Shown here: positions 1 through 10,319 of the stretch, one piece after another | How the letters are laid out: every line of letters starts with the position of its first letter | How positions within the stretch are numbered: position 1 is the stretch's first letter | Assembly: GCA_009193035.1 (NCBI GenBank) | Contig: SWDT01000049.1 | Location: 558,001-622,000, forward strand | Length of the DNA: 64,000 nt | DNA from: Halicephalobus mephisto | Taxonomy: Eukaryota > Nematoda > Chromadorea > Rhabditida > Panagrolaimidae | Reading direction: 5' to 3' | The notes under the pieces: generated by a model | What the model was told of the DNA's origin: nothing | Seen by the model: only the letters and a program-made list of their open reading frames with translations | Databases searched by the model: none | Translations under genes and position numbers: made by a program

Positions 1-313
1 TATTGAAACTCTTTGTGAAAAATACAGATATACTAAATATCAATCGAAATTTCCGACGAAATTTGAATGTAATGGATTCATTATTCCGGGTGTTATTGTT
101 CGTTTTATTCGATTTTTTTGTGAGTTTTTTTATTTTTATTAAAATTGTAAAATTTTTTAGAATTGAGATTTTTGAAATTTTCTGGAATTTTTTAAAACTT
201 GGAATTTAAAAATTTCGAAATTTTAAAATCTGATTGAAATTTTTTGGATCATTAAAAATTTAAAATTCACATTGAAATTTTTTGGAAAAATAGTTTTTAA
301 TTTTTTGTTTTAG
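1..313 (+). other. Upstream part of the lipid phosphatase gene, intron-like
   Basis: AT-rich sequence ending in TTTTGTTTTAG, the acceptor of the first phosphatase exon. Bases 1 to about 119 are less AT-rich and are followed by GTGAGT, so they may be an earlier exon of the same gene. I could not match any reading frame to the phosphatase N-terminal region, so this is left unassigned. Confidence 0.35.
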
Positions 314-1215
314 TGATCTCCCAACTAGGATTTATGATTGACATTTTTATCCTGAATATTACGAAATACTCGGTAGGGAAACTGAGACCTCATTTCCTTG
401 CCGTCTGTAAGCCTTCTGTGAATACTTCAACGATAGCGGCTTGTGGAGATGCTGCTACGTATGTTCAGCATTATATCTGTCTTGGGAAAGATCAAGCATT
501 GATTAAAGATGCAAGATTAAGTTTTTTCAGTGGACATACTTCTCATTCTTTTTATTATGCAGTTTTTTTAATTGTAAGTTTTGTAAAAAAATATATATAA
601 TAATTTTTTAAAATTTTAGATTTATTTGCATAGTAGATTTGGAAGAACTTTGAGAACTTCTGTGTTTTTTCCGATTATTTATGCTTTATTGATTTCTATG
701 GCTGCATTTGTGGGTTATACAAGGATCAACGATAACAAACATCACGTAAGTGACGTCATCGCAGGAGCTGTTATTGGTGCGTTAATCGCTGTTTGTATGG
801 TAAATTTATATTTTGAGAAATTTTAAAAATAAGTTAATTTTAGTTAATTTTATTTTATCATCAGTTGTTTGATATAATTTTCGACAAAAAAATTGAAATA
901 CCTTCGGATGTTCCTCTAGAAGAAATTAAAGATTCAATAGATACGGTATCTGAAGCTCCTTCTGCAACAATGACGGTTCATACTCAAACAACAAATGTAT
1001 CTAATCAACCTACGATGAATTCTAAAAGAATTTCGAGAGATTCTGGAGCTGAAGAATTTATCAACATCAGTAGTAGTGAAGATGAATCAGAAAAACCTCT
1101 GCCGATTCCGCCTAAGGAAAAAAAATCTGTTCAAAAAAAGAATACTCAATCTAGTTTGTCAGTTCAACCAATCGTCGTAAAACCAAAGATCCTCAATGCT
1201 GAATCTAATGTTTAA
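314..1215 (+). CDS. Lipid phosphate phosphatase (PAP2 family), 5' partial
   Basis: Integral membrane phosphatase of the LPP/PAP2 family, which dephosphorylates phosphatidate, lysophosphatidate and related lipids. Exons are 314-573, 620-799 and 865-1215, all in frame across GT..AG introns of 46 and 65 bases. All three catalytic motifs are visible: KYSVGKLRP (C1, K-x6-RP), FFSGHTSHSF (C2, with the SGH histidine) and RINDNKHHVSD (C3, with the R..H..D nucleophile triad). Hydrophobic segments lie between and after them. The last exon adds about 116 residues of Ser/Thr/Glu-rich, probably disordered cytoplasmic tail, longer than in vertebrate LPPs. The N-terminal helices must lie left of the window. 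Family assignment is firm; which nematode paralogue it is cannot be decided here. Confidence 0.9.
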
Positions 1216-1644
1216 CGATGAAGTTACGAAATCAGATATCAGTTTATAATGGTACAAAGTAAAAATCCCCAGATTTTTAATTATTATTTAATGCGAATAT
1301 TTTAATTATGGAAACTAATAAATGATTTTTTATCAGTTGGAAGACATGCTTCAGTTTTGATTTTTACTAGTAATGGAATTTAATCGATGAATTTGCAGTA
1401 AGTTGTCTAAAAAACAACAAAATTTTAAGTATTAACTTTTTCGAAAAAATACTGTAAAAAAATTGAAATTAAATAATTAACTTTTTTGAATTTGCAGGGA
1501 AATAAAGTTTTAAAACCATAGATTTTTAGTATATAGTTTTTATAAACCAAAAATTAATTTCTATTTTTTAAAAGTGTTGTCGTACTGAGTTTCCACCTGT
1601 TCCATTTACTGTAAACATCTAATTCACAAGAATTATTTAAATCA
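1216..1644. other. 3' UTR of the phosphatase and promoter of the first receptor
   Basis: A possible poly(A) signal (AATAAA, about 1317) serves the phosphatase. The last 60 bases hold the E-box listed separately. Nothing else is recognised. Confidence 0.5.
1586..1606 (+). promoter_or_regulatory. E-box upstream of receptor 1
   Basis: TTTCCACCTGTTCC, with CACCTG at 1594-1599, 51 bases before the ATG at 1645. The same element, including flanks, precedes the other two paralogues at 53 bases. From memory of C. elegans work, an E-box of this kind was reported upstream of many srh/sri chemoreceptor genes used in ADL neurons; cell type here is inference. Confidence 0.6.
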
Positions 1645-2643
1645 ATGGCTTTTGAACAAGATTTGCCGTTGGAATATTTCTACATCCAGACAGTAACTGA
1701 TATATATTATTACTATACAACTGTCATTGGAGTTTTGACTTTTCTTCTAGTCCCTGGTTTGTTCTACATCATCATTACCCAGTCCAAATCTCTGAGAAAT
1801 CTGAAATGGTTTCTTTTGAATCATAATTTCTGGTTGCTAATGGCGGAAGTGACGTTGTTCATCTTCAGACCTGTCTTGATATTCCCCTACAATGGGATAT
1901 TTTCCATAGGTCTACTTCATAATATATCTTACAAAACGTTTATCATTGGAGGGTTTGCTGCATTACTATTTATCGCATTTGCTGTACTTGGGTTGATATG
2001 GACGTTTGCCGAGAGATACATCAGGGCTTTCGATGGTTTTTTCAAATATCTCTGGGAATCTTTCGTACTTAAAATCGGTCTTGGTTTGTTGTATTTAATA
2101 GTTATTATCTTAATCGGCATCTACACTCCTACGTTCTTAAATGCAGATAGAGATGTGATGAAACAAGAAGGATTGAACATGAGCAGATCTTTGGAGATCT
2201 TCATCAACGAACCGAGTTTCTTCGCCGTGAATGGGGAATCTCACAAGATAGGAGACGTACTTGTGATTATTTTCTGCATAGGATATGCGGGAGGTGCTTG
2301 TGTTCTAATTATTATTCTTTCTTGGCATTTGCACAAGAATCGAAATAATACGACTTTTATTACAGAAAAACAAGTGACGTTGATTGTTAGCTGTATTGCC
2401 GAAATGATTATACTAATGGTCTTCGTAGATTTGCCTGCTTTTTTTTTGTTTCTTTCCCTCTTTTTTGAAATACCGTATTCTGGACCTATTATGACTTTTA
2501 TGATCTGCTTGATAATGACCTATCCTATTCTGGAGTTCATAAGCAACTTGTATCTCGTGGATCCCTACAAAAAATTCGTCATCTCTGTATTACAGAAAGG
2601 AAAAAAGATAAATAAAATCATCTCTATCCGTCAAAGAATATAA
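1645..2643 (+). CDS. Serpentine chemoreceptor, Srh-like, copy 1
   Basis: Nematode seven-helix G-protein-coupled chemoreceptor of the Str superfamily, most like class H. It is 332 residues in one uninterrupted exon. Visible hallmarks are the segment LKWFLLNHNFW after TM1, PYNGIFSIG after TM2 (Srh-like receptors have a Pro/Gly-rich loop here), ERYI at the end of TM3, and PYKKFVISVL just after TM7. Hydrophobic segments run at about residues 20-45, 57-80, 95-120, 137-160, 203-226, 243-270 and 278-300. The ATG is the first in frame and aligns with MSFEQDLP of copies 2 and 3. Ligand and expressing neuron are unknown; a sensory neuron role is inferred from the family and the upstream E-box. Confidence 0.85.
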   Translation: MAFEQDLPLEYFYIQTVTDIYYYYTTVIGVLTFLLVPGLFYIIITQSKSLRNLKWFLLNHNFWLLMAEVTLFIFRPVLIFPYNGIFSIGLLHNISYKTFIIGGFAALLFIAFAVLGLIWTFAERYIRAFDGFFKYLWESFVLKIGLGLLYLIVIILIGIYTPTFLNADRDVMKQEGLNMSRSLEIFINEPSFFAVNGESHKIGDVLVIIFCIGYAGGACVLIIILSWHLHKNRNNTTFITEKQVTLIVSCIAEMIILMVFVDLPAFFLFLSLFFEIPYSGPIMTFMICLIMTYPILEFISNLYLVDPYKKFVISVLQKGKKINKIISIRQRI

Positions 2644-2671
2644 CTGCTTATTGAATTTGATTCTTGTATAA

Positions 2672-3172
2672 ACACAAAAAATTGGTACATAATATATAAT
2701 ATATTGACAAATTATATTCAATGCATCGATATATTTAGTGTAATATCAATATATCATATTCAATGTATCGATACATTAAGTATGATATCAGAGTATTGTA
2801 TATAATATATAGATACATTGAAACAACTCTGATGTGCTAAATACATCATATTTAATGTATCGATACATTAAGTATGATATCAGAGTATTGTATATAATAT
2901 ATAGATATATTAAAACAACTCTGATTTGCTAAATACATCATATTCAATGTATCGATATATTAGGTATAATACCAAGATATCAATATATTAAAACGACTCT
3001 GATATATCAGATACATTAAGTTGATTCGGTACATTGCATTTAATGTATCAATATATTAAAACAGCTGTAATATATGAAATACATTGTGTTTTATATATCG
3101 ATATATTGACTATAATTCAGTTATACATTATACTCCATTTATGTACCGATGTATTAGGACTGTTTTTATGTT
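2672..3172. mobile_element. Family A TIR element, copy A1
   Basis: Starts with ACACAAAAAATTGGTACAT and consists of short degenerate dyads of the type TATCGATACATT interspersed with AAACAACTCTGAT words. Its first 230 bases are almost identical to copy A2 at 7179. The right end (about 3170) is less clear. Confidence 0.6.
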
Positions 3173-3403
3173 CCTGATAATCGGGAATAAATAATTATAT
3201 TATTGTAAAAAGAAGAATAAATGTCGTTACCATATGATCTACAGGCGAATTTTAAATTCCAGGTAATTATAGAAGATTTTAATAGCTTCAACGAAATTAT
3301 AGAAAATTTCAGAATTCATCATTGGAGTCTAAGAATTGTCACAGTATTCTATGCTTACAATGATAAAGTAAATTAAGTTTTATAACAAATGAAGAAAATT
3401 GGA

Positions 3404-3424
3404 AATTTCCCACCTGTTCCGACT
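3404..3424 (+). promoter_or_regulatory. E-box upstream of receptor 2
   Basis: TTTCCCACCTGTTCC with CACCTG at 3411-3416, 53 bases before the ATG at 3464. See copy 1. Confidence 0.6.
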
Positions 3425-3463
3425 ATTTCTAACGCTTATTTTATCAGACTTTTTATTTAATCG

Positions 3464-4501
3464 ATGTCTTTCGAACAAGATTTGCCGTTGGAATATTTCT
3501 ACATCCAGACAATAACTGATATATATTATTGTTACACAACTCTCATCGGAACTTTGACTTTTCTTCTGGCTCCTGGTTTGTTCTACATCATCCTTACTCA
3601 ATCCAAATCCCTAGGAATCCTGAAATGGTTCCTTTTGAATCATAATTTCTGGTTACTAATGGCGGAAGTGACGTTGTTCATCTTCAGACCTGTCTTGATA
3701 TTCCCCTACAATGGGATATTTTCCATAGGTCCGTTGCGCACTGCATCCTACAAAACTTTCATCGTTGGACTATTTATTGGACTTCTTTTTATCATATTTT
3801 CCGCATTAGGATTAATAGGGACGTTTGTCGAGAGGTACATCGGAGGCTTTAACAGCATCTTCAAAGACATCTGGAAATCCCCTTGGATCAAAGCTACTTT
3901 TGCTTTCCTTCATTTATTTTTTATTATTTTGATTACTTTCTACGGCACTGTATTGCTGAATGCAGATAGAGATGTGATGAAGCAAGAAGGATTGAACATG
4001 AGCAGATCTTTGGAGGTCTTCGTCAACGAACCGAGTTTCTTCGCCGTGAATAGGGAATTCCACAAAATAGCGAATATTATTGGTATTCTTTCCTGTTTCG
4101 CAGTCGGCATAGGTGCTTGTTTTTTGGTTTCAATTTTTTCCTGGTCTTTATTGAGCAACCAACAAACCATGACCCTTACTACAAGAACTCAGACAATGTT
4201 GATTGTCAGCTGTATTTCCGAAATAGTCATTGCTACAGTTTTCTTGAATTTACCTGGTTTCTTTTTATTTCTTTGTTTATTATTTGAGATACCGTATTCC
4301 GGACCTGCTATGATGCTCATGATCTGCCTCATCAACACCCATCCCATTATGGAGTTCATCAGTACCCTCTGCTTCGTGGGTCCCTACAGAAAATTCGTGA
4401 TCTCCGTACTACAGATAAGGAAAAACATAAGGAACATTATCGTAATCCAGGGCCAAAGGATATCACCACTTGGTAATATCGATCATTATGTATTTAATTG
4501 A
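3464..4501 (+). CDS. Serpentine chemoreceptor, Srh-like, copy 2
   Basis: Paralogue of the preceding gene, 345 residues, single exon, same strand, about 820 bases downstream. It keeps the class hallmarks LKWFLLNHNFW, PYNGIFSIG, ERYI and PYRKFVISVL. Identity with copy 1 is patchy: the stretches around 3667-3731 and 3958-4050 are nearly base-for-base the same as in copy 1, whereas the TM4 segment and the loop after PYNGIFSIG differ strongly. The C-terminal tail is about 12 residues longer than in copy 1. An intact frame and conserved promoter element argue for a functional gene. Confidence 0.85.
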   Translation: MSFEQDLPLEYFYIQTITDIYYCYTTLIGTLTFLLAPGLFYIILTQSKSLGILKWFLLNHNFWLLMAEVTLFIFRPVLIFPYNGIFSIGPLRTASYKTFIVGLFIGLLFIIFSALGLIGTFVERYIGGFNSIFKDIWKSPWIKATFAFLHLFFIILITFYGTVLLNADRDVMKQEGLNMSRSLEVFVNEPSFFAVNREFHKIANIIGILSCFAVGIGACFLVSIFSWSLLSNQQTMTLTTRTQTMLIVSCISEIVIATVFLNLPGFFLFLCLLFEIPYSGPAMMLMICLINTHPIMEFISTLCFVGPYRKFVISVLQIRKNIRNIIVIQGQRISPLGNIDHYVFN

Positions 4502-4992
4502 TTGTAAAAATAGAAGTAATATTTTTATAAAAATCTAAAATTATTTCAACAGGAATTTTCAGAACAGTTTAGAAAATTTAAGATGATTTCAGAAATTTGT
4601 TTAACGATTTGAAAGATTTTTAAATTTATTGGTGTTTTCAACACAGTCGAAAATTGTAATAACGACAAGAACGGCAGATGAGTCATCAATCCAAAAGAGG
4701 AAAGCGGACTTCTGTGCTTAATAATTAATGTGCTTAATTCGTGTTTTTTGTGTTTACAGTAATTACATAATGCTTTTAAATAATTGTAATGTATTGTTTT
4801 ATATTTTGCTTTACCACGATTGTTATAATTATTACTTTTTGTTTATTATCCAAGTCTGAGGCAATAAAGAAACGAATACTAAGCAGTAATAAGAGGGATT
4901 ACTATGTTTAAGTGTACTCGACAGTTTCTAATATGCCGTAGCTTAAATAAGAAAAAAATTAATATCTATAGAAGTTGGTGAAAATTGGAAAG
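4502..4992. other. Intergenic spacer between receptors 2 and 3
   Basis: AT-rich, no repeat family or RNA gene recognised. AATAAA at about 4862 is in a position too far from the stop of copy 2 to be a confident poly(A) signal. Confidence 0.4.
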
Positions 4993-5013
4993 GAGATTTC
5001 ACCTGTTTCAATT
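4993..5013 (+). promoter_or_regulatory. E-box upstream of receptor 3
   Basis: GATTTCACCTGTTTC with CACCTG at 5000-5005. It lies 53 bases before ATG 5053 but only 35 before the earlier in-frame ATG 5035. The 53-base spacing equals that of copy 2, which favours 5053 as the real start. Confidence 0.6.
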
Positions 5014-5052
5014 ACCAAATGTTTTTAATTTGTAATGTCGGCTTTCGTCTCG

Positions 5053-6087
5053 ATGTCTTTCGAACAAGATTTACCATTGGAATATTTCTACATCCAGACA
5101 GTAACTGATATATATTATTACTATACAACTATCATCGGGACTTTGACTTTTCTTCTGGTCCCTGGTTTGTTCTACATCATCCTTACTCAGTCCAAATCCT
5201 TGGGAAATCTGAAATGGTTTCTTTTGAATCATAATTTTTGGTTGTTTATGATGGAATTTATGCTCTTCATTTCCAAACCAGTAGCGCTGCTACCGTATTC
5301 TGGGGGAATCAGTATTGGATTCTTTAGAGGATCTGACCACAGGGTTACTGTAATTACAGTAATGATGATATGTTTGTTCGGGGGACTGGCTGCCATCGGG
5401 TTGATCGGGACTTTCATGGAAAGGTACATCGGGGCCTTCGACAGTATTTTCAAACAATTTTGGAAACATAAATTTACTAAACTAGTTTTTGCTTTCGGTA
5501 ATTTTGTTCCTTTATTTCTCGTTTCTGTATATACTGTAATTCTACTCTCTAAAGACAGAGATAAAATGGAAGAAGCGGCTCTAAACATGAGTTCGACGTT
5601 GATCGTCTTAACAGATGAAAAATCATTTTTCGGAATCAATTACACTCACAAATACGTGGACGTCATCTTAATCCTCTTCTGTATTGGGGTCGGCATCGGA
5701 GCAATATTCTTAGTTGCCATATTTTCCTGGTATTTATTCAAAAACAGACACTGTAGAACCTTGACGAAAACTTTTCAAAAGATGCTTCTCGTGGGCTGTG
5801 TTTCTCAAATGATTATTTCTACAGTATTTTTAGATTTTCCTGCTTTCTTCCTATTTACCGCTCTATTTTTCGAAATACCGTATTCCGGACCTGTTATGAC
5901 GTTGATGATCTGCCTCATCAACACCCAAACGTTAATGGAATTCATCAGCACCCTCTGCTTCGTGGGTCCTTACAGGAAATTCGTGATTTCTGTGTTCTAC
6001 AGAAAAAAATTGACAAAAATCAGAAATCAACCTTTGAGACCGTTGTCGGTGAAGCCTACTCGTTCCAAGATGCAAGGTTTATTTTAA
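5053..6087 (+). CDS. Serpentine chemoreceptor, Srh-like, copy 3
   Basis: Third member of the tandem array, single exon. I chose ATG 5053 (344 residues, MSFEQDLPLEYF) because it aligns with the starts of copies 1 and 2 and keeps the E-box spacing; an upstream in-frame ATG at 5035 would add six residues. The class hallmarks LKWFLLNHNFW, ERYI and PYRKFVISV are present, and PYSGGISIG replaces the PYNGIFSIG loop. It is the most diverged copy through TM3-TM5. The tail is basic (RKKLTKIRN). Convergent with the GST gene, 186 bases away. Confidence 0.85.
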   Translation: MSFEQDLPLEYFYIQTVTDIYYYYTTIIGTLTFLLVPGLFYIILTQSKSLGNLKWFLLNHNFWLFMMEFMLFISKPVALLPYSGGISIGFFRGSDHRVTVITVMMICLFGGLAAIGLIGTFMERYIGAFDSIFKQFWKHKFTKLVFAFGNFVPLFLVSVYTVILLSKDRDKMEEAALNMSSTLIVLTDEKSFFGINYTHKYVDVILILFCIGVGIGAIFLVAIFSWYLFKNRHCRTLTKTFQKMLLVGCVSQMIISTVFLDFPAFFLFTALFFEIPYSGPVMTLMICLINTQTLMEFISTLCFVGPYRKFVISVFYRKKLTKIRNQPLRPLSVKPTRSKMQGLF

Positions 6088-6273
6088 AAAATAAATTTCA
6101 ATATTGGATTACTGTAAAAAAATAAAAATTTAAATTTAAAAAACATCTATTTGAAGACTTTTGAATGGAAAGTTTGTTTTCGAGATAATTTTTTAAATTT
6201 CTATTTTAGTTGAATTACATTCGAAATTACTACAATAATTACTTTCAAACAAAATTTGATTTTTGACTTTTAA

Positions 6274-6991
6274 CTAAACAGGTGTTTTAACTCTAGTTGA
6301 GAGATATTGTTCCAATTGTGGCAGAGCGTGGATCCGTTTGGAGTGCTCCAGCAATCCCTGATGTTTCGTGAAAAACTCCGGCAAGAACCCGTTCAGGGTA
6401 TCCACATATTCGGAGACGAAGAAGTCGACGTAGGTGACACCTGATTTCCCGAAGAACCCTGACCCCGAAATGTTCAAAGCTCTCTCAAGGGCCGGAATGT
6501 ATTTTTCGGCAGCTGGCTTGAATTGAGAATTATAAAGGGCAGCTTTGTCTCCAGATTCTCTGCCTGTGGCAACAGCAAAGAACTGACGACATTCTGTCCG
6601 GAAATCTGCCATCATAAGTACTAGGGAATCGAGTTGAGCAGCTTCCCATTCATCCGATCCACCAAGACCTAAAATACAGTACTTTTTAGAGAAATAATCA
6701 TACTATATTTTTTACCAAATTTATTGGCCAAAAACCGATATATAGCGGTACTTTGAGCCAGTTGTTTCCCGTCGACTTCGAGGATGGGAAGCTGACCATA
6801 TGGAGTCACTGAAAAATTTATAATTTTAAAAATGTAAATGTTTATTTTCGAAACTCACAAGGTTTCATAGCTGCCCACTGTTCTGGTGTGACTTTTTTGT
6901 CCGTAAATTCGACTCCAGAATAATGAAACATGAGTCTAGCTGTCTCTCCTAGTCCTCTAAGGGGAAAATAAATCAACGTGTAGTTGACCAT
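6274..6991 (-). CDS. Glutathione S-transferase, sigma class (nematode type)
   Basis: Cytosolic dimeric GST that conjugates glutathione to electrophiles. Exons on the minus strand are 6991-6859, 6808-6716 and 6668-6274, giving 206 residues, the usual length for nematode sigma GSTs. The N-terminal thioredoxin-like domain shows [11 protein letters not shown], with the catalytic Tyr8, [10 protein letters not shown] (cis-Pro loop) and [10 protein letters not shown] (glutathione-binding Gln-Ser, with T in place of the usual N). The all-helical C-terminal domain follows, with [11 protein letters not shown]. Introns are 50 and 47 bases. Start ATG 6991 is the only one that keeps the N-terminal strand. 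No SKN-1-type or other stress element was recognised in the upstream 100 bases. Confidence 0.92.
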
Positions 6992-7089
6992 TTTCCAATT
7001 TTTCTGAAAAAACATAGCAATTATTATTCTACGTCGAAATAAACAAATTCATATATGTGCTAAATAGCTTCAGAAAGGTTTATAAACGA

Positions 7090-8115
7090 GCGGTTTCTAG
7101 AACATTTTGCGGACGTAGTTTAGGTCTAGTTAAACTAATTTAAAAGTTTCTAGGATATTCGAAATTTTGGTACTCGTCACACAAAAATTGGCACATAATA
7201 TATAATATATTGACAAATTATATTCAATGCATCGATATATTTAGTGTAATATCAATATATCATATTTAATGTATCGATACATTAAGTATGATATCAGAGA
7301 ATTGTATATAATATATGGATACATTGAAACAACTCTGATTTGCTAAATACATCATATTCAGTGTATCGATACATTAAGTATGATATCAGAGTATTGTATA
7401 TAATATATGGATACATTGAAACAACTCTGACGTGTTAAATACATCATATTCAATGTATTAAAACGACTCTGATGTATCAGATACATTATATTCAACATAT
7501 CAGATGCATTAAGTGTAATATCGATATATTGTATTCAGTGCATAGATATATTAAATATAATGTATCTGATACATTGGAGCCGTTCTAATGTAAGCTTTTT
7601 GCATGTTCTATATCTAGTTTGGGTCTTGTTAGACTGTTCTAAATCTTCCAAGACACTCAACAACTCTCTCATGCCTACATAACTCTGGTCATGTCCTCTT
7701 AGAACAGCTCGAGAACTGCCAGGCCATTCTACAATCCTCTCGCACCTATGTACCTTCGATTAAATCTTGTTAAAGTAGGTCGAGATCCTTCAAATTACTT
7801 TGTAATTTTTCACACTCTCACGCCCTTAGGTAAGTTCTATTAGGACATTTCGACATTTTTCCCACACCTATACATCCCTGGTTTAGATAGTGTTGAATTA
7901 GTTCAGAACTTTCTAGAACATTCAACTATCTCCTCTCATCCCTGTTTAGCCTTTGCCAGTCTGGCCTAAGTCCTTTCAGATTATTTGATATCCATGGGTC
8001 CCTAACTTGGGTCTTATTAAATTAGTTTAGGTCCCTGAAAACCATTCAAGAATCCTTTCGCACCTGTGTGGTCCTAGTTTAGGTCTTGTTAGACTACAAT
8101 AAGAGTTTTCAGAAG
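7090..8115. repeat. Degenerate ~85-90 base tandem array, split by an A element
   Basis: Recurring words such as TTAGGTCTTGTTAGACT, CCTCTCGCACCTATG and CATTCAACAATC recur about every 85-90 bases with heavy drift. The array begins before the family A element at 7179-7602 and resumes after it, so the element probably inserted into it. No open frame runs through it. Confidence 0.5.
7179..7602. mobile_element. Family A TIR element, copy A2
   Basis: Starts ACACAAAAATTGGCACAT and is nearly identical to A1 for 230 bases. It is made of TATCGATACATT-type dyads. The right end is at about TTCTAATGTAAGCTTTTT. Confidence 0.6.
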
Positions 8116-8130
8116 TGGTAAAAGGAAGTA

Positions 8131-8286
8131 CACACGAAAAAGCGCAACTTTTGACACAATAACAAATGCAAATCGTCACTATTAAGTTTTATTTTTCGTC
8201 ACAAAAGTCAAATATTAATTAAAAATGTGACGATTGTGTCACATTTTGCAATTGTTACGGGACCAAAAGTTACGCTTTTTTGTGTG
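8131..8286. mobile_element. Family B TIR element (~155 bases), reverse orientation
   Basis: CACACGAAAAAGCGCAACTT at one end and AAGTTACGCTTTTTTGTGTG at the other form terminal inverted repeats. The interior carries the family words AATCGTCACTATTAAG and TTATTTTTCGTCACAAA, found in the copies at 29.5-30.1 and 36.8-37.2 kb. A non-autonomous DNA transposon is the likely nature; no transposase is present. Confidence 0.65.
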
Positions 8287-8860
8287 TAAATGCCAAACTG
8301 GACAGTCAATATGGAACGCGTTATTTGGGTTGTATTTAATGTCTCATGCCTAGGTTCTATAAAGAAATCTATTATTCTTTTATCCCACACGTATACCACT
8401 CATGTCAACAAAATACACTCGATATAACACTTTAATCTCGGAAAACTCAGAAAAGTCCAAATTGGGCTTTTAGAATCAATATACACGAAACAAAATGTCG
8501 CAAGTAGCAAAGAACCAGAGACTTTGGTCACTGGAGACAGAGATAAAACCTGCCTCAGAACAGTTGTCCCTTTGGATTCGACAAAAAATACTTTTTGTTG
8601 TTAATGAATGGCCAGTGAAGAAAATATTTTAAATAAACAAGCATGAAGAAATCAATAAACAAAATTATTTTTTTAGTTTATTCCTAAATTCAAAACTGGC
8701 CTTTATAGAAAGTACAAACATTCTTTTGAAAAAAGTCCTAATGGAACAAAAAAGGATGTCGAACCACGACTGAAGCAATGACGTCATAGATAAGCCCATT
8801 TTATGAGTAATAAAAGCAATTCCGGAGTTATTGGAGAATTATAGTTCTCCCGTGTAATTA
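8287..8860. other. Spacer, no feature recognised
   Basis: Mixed-composition sequence without an open frame over 63 codons or an RNA signature. Confidence 0.4.
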
Positions 8861-8889
8861 AAAAATATAAATTATTGAAATTCCAAAGA

Positions 8890-9230
8890 AATAATCATAC
8901 CATTTCAAAAATAAGTTTTTTCTAAAATAAAAAATAAATTTTTCTAAGTAAAAAATTTATTTTTTTTTTAAATAAAAAATAAAATAAATTTTTTCTAAAA
9001 TGAAAAATAAATATTTTTAAATAAAAATAAGTTTTTTCTAAAATAAAAAATAAATTTTTCTAAGTAAAAAATTTATTTTTTTTTAAATAAAAAATAAAAT
9101 AAATATTTTTAAAATAAAAAATAAATTTTTTCTAAAATGAAAAATAAATATTTTTAAATAAAAATTTATTTTTCTAAATAAAAAATAAATTTTTTCTAAA
9201 AAAAATAGTTTTTTTTTTTTTGAAATTTGA
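8890..9230. repeat. AT-rich tandem repeat
   Basis: Repeats of AAAATAAATTTTTTCTAA variants with some runs of T; two larger subunits of about 100 bases can be seen (8915 and 9025). Confidence 0.6.
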
Positions 9231-10260
9231 AATTTTAGATTTAGATAATACTATTATAAAAATTAAAAATAATTGTTTTTACAAAATTATTTTAATACGA
9301 ATTTTCAGAATTTTTAAGATTTTTAGTTTTAGATATGTTTTAAAAATTCGATGAAATTTTTTAAATTTTTCGAAAAAATCTAAAAAATTTAGTTACAAAA
9401 ATTAGAAATAAGTATTTTTATAAAATTGTCTCAAAATAAATTTCTATAATTTTTCAAAAATTTTCAGAATCTTCGATTTTGAATCCTTTCGGAAATTTAT
9501 ACTCGAATTTAGGGAATTCTAAGTAGTTTTCAGACATTCTAGAAGACTTGAGAAGCTTCTATGAGATATTTGAATTTTTCAAAATGCTTCATTGAATTCC
9601 GAAAATCCCGTGGGATTGTTGGAATTTTCATGAATTTTTGAGAAGTTCCAAAAGTTTCTACTAGAATCTAGGAAATTCTAAGTTTTAAGAAATTATAGAA
9701 GACTTCAGAAGCTTCTATGACATTTTCGAATTTTTCAAAATCTTCCGTAAAATTTTAGAAATTTTAGAAAATTCTATAAAGTTGCTAATTTTGAAATTTT
9801 TGAAAATTTCAGAAATATCCAAGATTCTAAAATTTTTTATATTTTTGAAATCTCTCATCATCTTTTGGAAAATTTCAGAAATACCCAAGAGATTTTAGAA
9901 TTTTAGAAAATTTCGAAGTTATTAAGAATTTTAAAAATTTTTAAAAATTTCGAAGTTATTAAGAATTTTAAAAATTTTTTAAAATTTCGAAGTTATTAAA
10001 AATTTTGAGGTTATCAAAAATTTTAAATTTTCTATTACAGTCAGAAAATCCTACGGAGTTCTCGAAATTTTCATAGAAATTCAAGGAGTTAAGCTTTCAT
10101 TGGATTTTAGTAAAGCAAATTACTAAGACCTCTATAAAAATAAAAAACACGGCCGATGGCATAGTTGACGACAACGCCAAGTCTCGACTGCAACAGCAGG
10201 AATTAAATCGAAAATGAACGTCCCATTAGTCAAATGGGTTTTTTAAAATAATTTATATAC
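9231..10260. other. AT-rich degenerate spacer
   Basis: Degenerate AATTTTCAGAATTTT and TTTAGAAAATTTCGAAG words typical of the intergenic DNA of this genome. No gene seen. Confidence 0.4.
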
Positions 10261-10319
10261 CGTTTTAAAGCTCTTAAAATAGGCAATTAAAACTGCATTT
10301 TTTTGTATAAAAATTTCCT

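Noticed and set aside
5229..5639. 136-codon minus-strand frame in receptor copy 3
   Set aside because: Antisense shadow of a conserved receptor exon.
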